Below are positions 56,491-64,000 of a stretch of DNA of 64,000 nucleotides, in pieces (position 1 is the first letter of the stretch; each line of letters opens with the position of its first letter). The stretch is taken from NCBI GenBank assembly GCA_032358255.1, contig JAULBX010008329.1, positions 52,859-116,858 of the forward strand, written 5' to 3'. A model generated the notes under the pieces. That model searched no databases. It was not told the origin of the DNA and saw only the letters and a list, made by a program, of their open reading frames with translations. A program made the position numbers and the translations under genes. The DNA is from Heterotrichella gracilis. Lineage: Eukaryota > Sar > Xanthophyceae > Tribonematales > Xanthonemataceae.

Positions 56491-57806
56491 CCTGGTGCTA
56501 AGGCCATGCGAGATCGCAGCTTGCAAGCCATCATGATGTTTTGAACCCTTGGTAGACGAGCTGCTGGAAAATTGGCACCACATGGCCATGTGCCTGCAGG
56601 CGACTGGTTGATGATTGTGGTAAGGAATCGGTCCCTCGGCAAACGTAGGCAGCAGGACCTGGTCTGCCTTCGCCTGAGTCTGCCTGCTTCGCAAAAAGGT
56701 CCGGTATCAGCCTACTCAAAACATGGCATCGCGGTTTCAAACTGGCCTCCAAGGAAAATTTGTGCGTCTAAGGTTAGTCTAAAAGCAACCCTGAACCGGG
56801 TCGACCCACCTGCAAAAGTTCGACCTCGTAATACGTACTATGTCACTTGACTATGCAGCTTTGCAGACTCCGAGCACGTTGATTGCTTCACTTCCCAACA
56901 TACCTTGAAGTTACATCTTTTTTCAGGGCAGCACGCCAGTTTTCTGCAGCGCCCTGTGACCGTAAAAGGAGACTCCCACTGACGTTGAGCGTCACGCAAG
57001 TGCAATTCCTGACGCTAGTGCAAACGTATATACATGTGTGAGGCCGCATGGGCCATTTGGCTCGCATGAGTACTGCAATGGTTACAGGTTGGGGCCATCG
57101 ATGACCAAACTTTGTTGTGCTAAGCAATCTTGACATGGAGCAACACTAACCCTAGTAGGCCCTTTTAGGGTAAACCCCTAGGCACCCAAATTCCATATAC
57201 CTAGGCATCCAAATTTCATATACATGTGTTCCCCTGGTTCTGAACGTGTGGCTCCCTCACTCAGCCTTGCATTGCCTTTTTTCCTTACTATATGGTCTGA
57301 TACCACTCATCATCATGATGCTAAGAGCTAGAGACTAGCCTAAGATTTTCTCCTCTAATATACAGTAATACTGCAAAAACAATACGTCTTATAGAACTCA
57401 TGAGTAACCTGCAGTTAGCTCCATGCATGTTTGCATCAAAAAGTGCCCCAAGGAGCCACAGCTGCGACCCACCCACAAGTCTCTGCTAACATCACTGGCG
57501 CACATACCCACCAATATGCAACCCAGCGTACCACGTTGCTCAACTCCCACAGTGACTGGCACTTACAAAAATACTAATATCATCGTGATATATACCAGGT
57601 CGGTGCATGGCACCACCCCATTTCAAGCTTGCCTTTCACACCACAACAGTCCAACAAATCTAATGCTCATGCAAAATTCTCTCTCGCTCTCCAATCAATG
57701 CACAGCCGTAATAGCAATGCTAAACTTTGTACGATTCCATCTGATTTGGATCATCCTGGAAAAACTACGGATCCCCTCAATTCCCACACCTCCAACCCAT
57801 GCACCT
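56491..57806. other. Spacer upstream of DUF268 and downstream of the monooxygenase
   Basis: No gene recognised. It holds the DUF268 promoter and the 3' flank of the monooxygenase gene. Base composition is more AT-rich from about 57150 on. Confidence 0.4.
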
Positions 57807-60800
57807 TCATTCAGAACTTTTCAGTCCTTTGATCCCCAGCCAGGTGTCATCCCCAGGCTGCCAGTACTTGGACTGGGGATCTCCCGCCTGGCATTCTGGG
57901 TACATGTTCATCCAGCGCATGAACTCCATCCACCTGGCGGTCCTCTCCTCTGGCCCCAGGGATGTCAGCGCTGGGTTGGTGCGCAGCTCAGGCAGTCCAC
58001 AGTGCTCTGTAGCAAAGGCCTGCACCTTGGTGGCGCGCTCAATGCGCCGCGCCTGCACGCCATGCGCAAAATTTGCATAGCTTGCACGGATTGGACCACG
58101 TAGGCAGGGGGCACATGCTACTGTTCATAAGAATTCCTTGCTCTGGGTGGCCGCAAATGTTGCATGCATGCATGGTGCTTTGTGTATGCTGTGTGATGCC
58201 CTGGACCTCGTGCCCTAGGGTTAAGTACCCCCTCCACATTGCTGGCACGGTGTGACACGGCAAAGGCAATTTGCTAAGGCAATTTGCAAAGGCCTGTTGT
58301 CATTAATGAGTAAACTGCAGACGGGAAGAAGCAAAGACTCGCACACAAGTGCCAGCGCATGGAATTAGCATACCTGGTACTCAGTGATTGCCGCCTGGTA
58401 GTCTTCCGGGAACTCGTGCAGGCACAGCATCAGCTGGTGGGCGTCCTGCATGCATTGGCGGAACCACACAGTAAATGCTGTGCACAAACTCCAGCAGTAA
58501 ATGCGTACATTCCCGAGGACCGTCAGTTCTTGCAAGGTCTACACGGATTGCAGTCGGCATGCTCCAACTGTACATGCCGCAAGAGAGCACTGCGTGGAGT
58601 ACATGTTGTGCGGCATATGGTATAAGGTCAAGTTCGTAAATGTAGCACAGTCAGCATCCATCAACTCACCCTATGCCACCTGGACCACATGAAAACACAA
58701 TATATTTTCACCAATTCCTACACTGCCATGGCCCAGACGCACTCACCTCAAACGCCGTGCGGGCGCCCTGTCCGGGGCCGGAGTGCATGGCATGCGCTGC
58801 GTCCCCCAGCAGCACCACCCTCCCGTTGGGGCTGCTCCACTTGCGCAGCGGCAGCCTGTCCCACAGGGCACGCTCGTAGATGCTGGCCTCCGGGGTGGCT
58901 TCCACTGCTGCCCGCACGTCCTCCCACCCCCACTCCTCCAGCAGCAGGAGTAGGCGCGCCTTGCTGCCTGGGCCACACAGCACACCAGGTCATGCTGTTA
59001 GTCGTGTGCGTGTGCGTGTGCGTGAGGAGGGGAGGAGGGGAGGCATTTCTGCTATCTGTATCTTGAATGCGATGTACACATCGCAGCGGTACGACCTTGG
59101 GGTAACAGCCACAATCCACCACAATGCTCTGTGGATATGGCTTGTGCAACCATAGAATTGTGTCTGTGCCAGGCAGTAATACCTGAGCTGGCGCAACGGC
59201 GTAAATGCATGGGCAATGCGTAGCCAGTGCTGCAGTACCTGGCACACCCATGCCTCCTTTGCCATTGGGATCAGTGAAATCAGGCTTCTGGCTCTGGTAT
59301 CGCACCTACAAACACGGGAACCCATAGTTAAAGGTATGTTAACTGGACACTTGCACGTGGACGACAAAATTGCTGGTTCCCAAAGAGATGTATTTACAGA
59401 CATCCGTGGTATAGACCAGCAGTGCCACACGCTGTACAGTAACATAATTGCCATTCATATATATTAATGAACTGCACATAAACTTTATTCACTAAGTCAA
59501 TGTACTAAATATATGTATATATTATGTAAAAAACTAACATTTGTTCTTACAATAATATGTGTTCGACACGTTATTCACTTTGCAGGTATAAAAATCAACC
59601 GCCTACTTTGGTTGGCACGAGTCAGTCTCCCCACTACGAGTCAGCATCCTCACCTGCCAGAACGTGTGGTCACAACCTGCATCTATCAGGTACACCTGGA
59701 GCTTGTGCGGTGCACCAAATGGATTCCCGTCGCATATGAATCGCAGCTGATTGGGCTCATGCACTGCCATGATGCTGTTCCCAGGGTTGGAAATGACTGC
59801 GTTCCAGTTCATGTGGCCCTGCACCACCAGGTCCCATATCCATCATTCGTACTAGCCCATGCATGTGGGATTCAGCAAATTCATGTATTTTGATATTGGA
59901 AAGGGATTGAATTTACGTGTGGAAACGGCAAAAGCTTTGCTGACAGATAATTGCGCAGTCGGTTATTGTAAGAGCAGGCAGCCAGATTTTCTCTTTTGTG
60001 CAAGGACACAGCCTAGAGATAGATAGCAACTTTTCCTGCCCCCTACGCTTCACCTTATGGTATGTGTTATTGCCAGGTTGTTCTGCATAAGCAATGGAAA
60101 CACTCACCCAACATTACAGATGGGTCTGAACTGCTGCATGAAACCACACTTACCAGATAGCGCGGCTTGTCGCCTGGCATCATGACAGCTCGCACAGCAG
60201 AGTTGACGCCATCAGCGCCCACAAGCATCTTGGCCCTGCACCGTACAGCATGAAGGGATACAATGTGCATTCTGCATGCCAAAAACAACCATGTTGTATG
60301 GCATCCTGTGCCATCAATAAGTGCCTTAGCCCGTCTGAGACCACAATTTGCCAATTGCTACCATTTGCTCTCACCTGAGCATGCACATTTCCCATGACCG
60401 CCATGTTTTGTTTTTAGGGCTTTAGGGTTTTAGGGTTTTAGGATTTTAGGGGTTTAGGGTTTAGGGTTGGCAGATGCGATATGCACATGGTCTTGGCCCG
60501 TCCTAAAGTTGTACTGTGACCCCTGTCGCCGATTTGGTCTCACCTGATTGAAGGCTGGTCCTTGAAATGTATTGTAACGGTATCATCATTCTCCTCATAC
60601 CCAATCACCCTGTGTGAGCAATGCACCTTGTCTGTCGGGGCCTGCATGGGTGAAGCACCAGCCTGTTAAGCAAATGCCGACGCTGAGATCGCCTTTTTTT
60701 ATTTAATTGACTATCCCCCCGTGGCTATGGCTATTGTTTGGCCCCTGACAGATTCCTAGCCTAGCTGAGCTCACACAAAAAGGCACCCATTTGAATTCGG

Positions 60801-61728
60801 CGCAGCAAGGTCGAGCTGCCCTAAGGGCTTGCAGCATATGCACTGCTCCCTGCTTCAACACAAAACTTTCTGGCACAAGGTTGACAGGGCACAATGCACA
60901 CGGTACTCACCAGCTCTGCAAGCGCCTCTTGTACTGCCCCCCAGCGCATCGTGTACAACACCCCAGGGGTGGACCTCTTGTTGACGCTTTCTGGCTGCCC
61001 CTTGAGCCTCAGGACTTGCTCGGTAGCGGTGGTCAGTGAGCCAACAGACCTGCAGCATACCATGCCAAAACAAATATTGCATCACTTTCACAACAGAGTA
61101 GCTCGATTGCATGGTCTGCACCTGCCACAAGTCTCAGCGCGTGTGCACAAGTTCTGCTGCACCAGGACCACTTTGATGAGTCACCACACTCACGACTATG
61201 CTTCTTGTTCACCAATGCGCAGGTGTCACTATTACTGCAATGCAACCTCATCCAGGTCACGAAAGATAGACGTCAGCTTTTGGGATAAGTACCACGGCAA
61301 TGGGCATTGCAATGCATCCCACTGGCATTGCAATGCCCATTTCACGGGTGTCATATAAACTGCTATGAGCAAGACCACGCTTCTCACACTGCACACTAAG
61401 CACTGGGTAATCCTACGACCTCGCTACGACACCGCTTCTATTCAGCTGAGATCAGCACCCTCCAAGCATGCATTGTCATGACCCAACGACGTTGCATTCA
61501 TAGGGCTCAAACCAACGACAATACGCACTTCAACGCGTCTGGTATCCTTGGATCAATACTCCCCAGCGCTTCGAAGGCGTTGTTTCCCAGCCCCACCAGC
61601 GTGCCCGACTGGGTGCGCAGCTCTGGGAAGGACTCGTACACATGGGCATCAATGCCCAAGTTGTTCAAAGCTATCACAAGCGCCAGGCCACCTAGGCCTC
61701 CCCCAGCAATGGCAACCTCCACATCCAT
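57807..61728 (-). CDS. FAD-dependent monooxygenase (group A, UbiH/zeaxanthin-epoxidase-like)
   Basis: Flavoprotein hydroxylase or epoxidase using NAD(P)H and O2, 429 residues, nine exons: 61728-61529, 61049-60911, 60641-60544, 60235-60154, 59818-59654, 59305-59239, 58967-58747, 58445-58374, 58052-57807. Phases close. The start ATG is followed at once by the FAD-binding Rossmann motif AIAGGGLGGLALVIAL. The middle has the DG motif MLVGADGVNSAVR. Near residue 300 is the second FAD motif GRVVLLGDAAHAMHSGPGQGARTAFEDA. It lacks an obvious transit peptide and the FHA domain of plant zeaxanthin epoxidase, so a salicylate-hydroxylase-like enzyme of unknown substrate is more likely. The C-terminal 80 residues are Trp/Pro-rich (MNMYPECQAGDPQSKYWQPG). 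Confidence 0.9.
60412..60468. repeat. Interstitial telomere-like tract
   Basis: Seven or so tandem units of TTTAGGG and TTTTAGGG, slightly degenerate, lie in an intron of the FAD monooxygenase gene. Both the Arabidopsis-type and Chlamydomonas-type unit lengths occur side by side. Confidence 0.85.
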
Positions 61729-62968
61729 CTGGAGTGCCGCTTTATAAACGCAGAGTGGCTGTACAGCGGGTGAACAGGACAGAGATCTCTGTTTGGTGGG
61801 CACCAAACCACACGGGCGGCAGTGACGGCTGTTTGCACCGTGGCTCCCGCCCAACTGCAAACTACGCTGTTTCATGAAACGTAGCCACAAACCCGTACTT
61901 TGTTCAGTAAATCCTCCTTTCGAAACACAGTCTGTTTCGGAACTGCATATTTTCCCGCCCAAATCTAGGACCTATTTTTGGGGGTTGAGTGATGATGCAT
62001 GCATGCATTTTTAACTGTTGTTCCTAGGCGCTACCACCTGCCAAAGATATTAGAGTACGCGGGTTCGGTCCTTTGCCTACGCGGCAGGCACCAACGTTTG
62101 GGGGGTGGAGTGATGATGCATGCATGCATCTCCAACTGTTGTTCCTAGGAGCAAGGCGCTACCACCCGCCGAAGAGTTACAAAGTACGCGGGTTTGGTCC
62201 CTCCGTCTACGTGGTCCCTTCGTCTACGCGGCAGGCACCATTGCTGCATGCTGCAGGTACAGATACCTTTTTTACACCTGCAGATACCGTTTCCAGAAGA
62301 TGGTGCCTATTTCACACCACCAGCACTGCTCTTGAAGTGTTACAGCGTGTGCACCAGGCAACACTGCGTTCCAGGTCCTAACAGGCGCCCATAGGTTTAC
62401 TTCGGCCAAGTTCCTGAGTGGAACACAGGTATGCATGCATGCGGCTGATCTTAAATCCCAGAGATACTCCGCCCTGGAGTCCGCCCAGTGTGCTTCCTGC
62501 CACACGTTCCTGGCCCCGTTATGTTAGCGTGCATCTGCGGACCATACCTCGCAGTATTATCTGGCCTGGTTGCAGTGGCGTGGTTGAACAAACTGCTTGC
62601 TGCACTTCCCAGTTTTGGCACCTCCCTCAAGGCACCCACCAACGAGTGCGGCTGTGACCTATCAGTAGCTGACACCAGTTTGTTTGTGTTTCCAGGGAAC
62701 CTTTAAAACTTCACTCTAGTGGTTGTGCCAACCGTGGGCTCTTAGCTATAGCCCGCCTGATTGCTATTGCGCACCAACCACCCAACTGACGCCAGCCTTT
62801 CCCCCGGCACCCCCACCACAGCACCGCCACCCACCGTTCACGCCATGGCGTCGCTCCCACAACCTGCCCCAGCGGCCACCCCTCCCCACCCCACCAACCC
62901 CAAGCCGGCGGTGGCTGCTCCCTTCAGTGATTGCCGCCCCCACCGGCCCGCCCCCACACGTTGAGACC
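61729..62968. other. Divergent region between monooxygenase and ARM genes
   Basis: It contains the promoter of the monooxygenase gene (minus) and the 5' part of the ARM gene (plus). From about 62760 it is C-rich. An ATG at 62850 opens a short Pro/Ala-rich frame that ends just before the ARM start. Confidence 0.45.
61986..62235. repeat. 121-bp tandem duplication
   Basis: The block starting GAGTGATGATGCATGCATGCAT and including TAACTGTTGTTCCTAGG, GCTACCACC and ACGCGGCAGGCACCA occurs at 61986 and again 121 bp later. The second copy has a few insertions. It contains alternating TGCATGCA. Confidence 0.85.
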
Positions 62969-63804
62969 ATGCTGCAGGCCCTGGACAAGGGACCACTCGC
63001 TATATACTTAGCCATCCAGACAGTCCAGTCCCGACCCCCTGAGCAGCAGCAGGAGTGCCTGGAAGCGCTCGCCGAGTGGTTTGCAACCCCACGCATGCGG
63101 CCTTCGCCTCGGAGCGCGCCCCCGCCCTGGTGGAAGGGGGTGTGCTGCCCAAGCTAGTGCGCATCATGTCTGTGTCCCTCGATGTGGCGGGGAGGGAGGG
63201 GTGCCTGTCAGCTGCCGTGCACGTGCTGGGCAACCTCTGCACCAGCACCGAGGACGACAAGCAGGCGGTGGTCGACTCGGGTGCCATCCCGCCCTTGGTC
63301 CGCCTGCTGGATAGCCCCAACACAGACTGCCAGGTGAGGAACTATTTGTTGCACTAACCGCCCCTACAAAATATATAAAATGTGTATGGTGTTCCCTGCA
63401 ATGAGAGCGTATACCAATGGCTACAGAATACTTGGACTTGGCTCTAGTCAGTACAAATGATGGAAATATGTGCTAATTTGATTACTCGTTGATTTTTTAC
63501 TGTTGCAGATGCAAGCCGCACGAGTGCTGGTGCTGATCTTGAAGTTCTTCAACCAAGGGCCGCACCGCACTGACTCCCTCGTTTCCGCGCACGGCCTCCC
63601 CCCCTGCTGCGCCTCTTGGCCAGTCACAACCTGGAGTGCCAGCTGCAAGCGGGGCGCGCCCTTACCGCCATCGCAGCGGGGGTCAATGCGCACCGGGATG
63701 CGATGGTGGCTGCGGGTGCGATCCCGGCGCTGGTGAGGGTGCTGGGGAGCAGCAGCCAGGCGTGCCAGGCGCAGGCAGTGGGCGCCCTGGACTGCATGGC
63801 ACAT
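62969..63804 (+). CDS. Armadillo-repeat protein (partial; two apparent single-base losses)
   Basis: Exons about 62969-63333 and 63509-63804; the gene continues beyond the window. The start is the ATG of MLQALDKGPLAIYLAIQTVQ. ARM-repeat sequence is clear: LVEGGVLPKLVRIM, LSAAVHVLGNLC, VVDSGAIPPLVRLLDS, then ECQLQAGRALTAIAAG and MVAAGAIPALVRVLGSSS. The frame breaks twice. After LAEWFATP (63086-63093) one extra base in a four-C run would restore THAAFASERAPALVEGG. After SAHGLPP (63597-63604) one extra base in a seven-C run would restore LLRLLASHN. Both breaks are C-homopolymer contractions, which suggests sequencing error more than a pseudogene. ARM proteins are interaction scaffolds; the partner is unknown. 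Confidence 0.75.
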
Positions 63805-63921
63805 GTAGGAGAGAAAGTGGGGTCTGGACGGGTAGTGCCCTGCGCTTGTGCTGCCTCCTATACCTTCACCACCGCCTTATTGTAGGACAGGCTGTTCCTT
63901 TTGTTGTTTATTATTATTCTT

Positions 63922-63923
63922 AA

Positions 63924-64000
<77 letters not shown>
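63922..64000. repeat. (ATT)n microsatellite at window end
   Basis: Perfect ATT repeats, about 26 units, run to the last base of the window. They lie in an intron or flank of the ARM gene. Confidence 0.97.

Noticed and set aside
62850-62968. ARM gene start at the ATG at 62850 (Pro/Ala-rich leader)
   Set aside because: The frame ends in a stop just before MLQALDKG and would need a one-base deletion to join; the ATG at 62969 is simpler.

Overview
This is nuclear DNA from a eukaryote, most likely a green alga (Chlorophyta) or a relative; the species cannot be fixed from the sequence. Genes lie on both strands and are split into many exons with GT-AG introns. Introns and spacers are full of plant-type telomere-like motifs (TTTAGGG/CCCTAAA) and short satellites. 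The gene set fits a photosynthetic eukaryote: an organelle-type valyl-tRNA synthetase, a CRM RNA-binding protein, an AP2 transcription factor and a plastid-type bestrophin. A 10-base N gap at 14946-14955 shows this is a draft assembly, and the window ends in an (ATT)n microsatellite.

Layout. (1) 1.57-10.35 kb, minus: 15-exon organelle-type valyl-tRNA synthetase. (2) 11.58-14.89 kb, plus: CRM (YhbY-like) protein with a C-terminal hnRNP-Q-type acidic domain. (3) 17.67-22.08 kb, minus: AP2-domain transcription factor with a long disordered tail. (4) 24.19-25.50 kb, minus: small antibiotic-biosynthesis-monooxygenase (ABM) fold protein. (5) 26.34-29.60 kb, plus: bestrophin channel, 5' end not found. 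(6) 30.55-32.21 kb, minus: 161-residue multi-pass membrane protein ending in KKRA. (7) 32.60-39.05 kb, plus: DUF726/TMCO4-like hydrolase. (8) 39.85-41.25 kb, minus: F-box/leucine-rich protein. (9) 42.38-49.18 kb, plus: 13-exon pentameric ligand-gated ion channel, the most striking gene here. (10) 50.83-54.41 kb, plus: GT49 (LARGE/B4GAT1-type) glycosyltransferase. (11) 54.59-56.49 kb, minus: DUF268 methyltransferase-like type II membrane protein, tail-to-tail with GT49. (12) 57.81-61.73 kb, minus: FAD-dependent monooxygenase. (13) 62.97 kb to beyond 63.80 kb, plus: armadillo-repeat gene with two apparent single-base losses in C-runs.

I assembled the exons by hand. In every gene with a resolved start, reading phase closes across all introns to the stop, which is strong internal support. 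The recurrent unusual feature is that many introns carry tandem copies of the edge of the neighbouring exon, including its splice site, joined to AGGGTTT-like sequence. Unit lengths range from about 35 to 140 bp, and copies run from nearly perfect to barely recognisable. The clearest case is a 90-bp array in the valyl-tRNA synthetase gene that stays open in the synthetase frame. The genes do not form one pathway. The only neighbour pair that suggests a shared job is GT49 with DUF268, both predicted membrane-anchored secretory-pathway enzymes.
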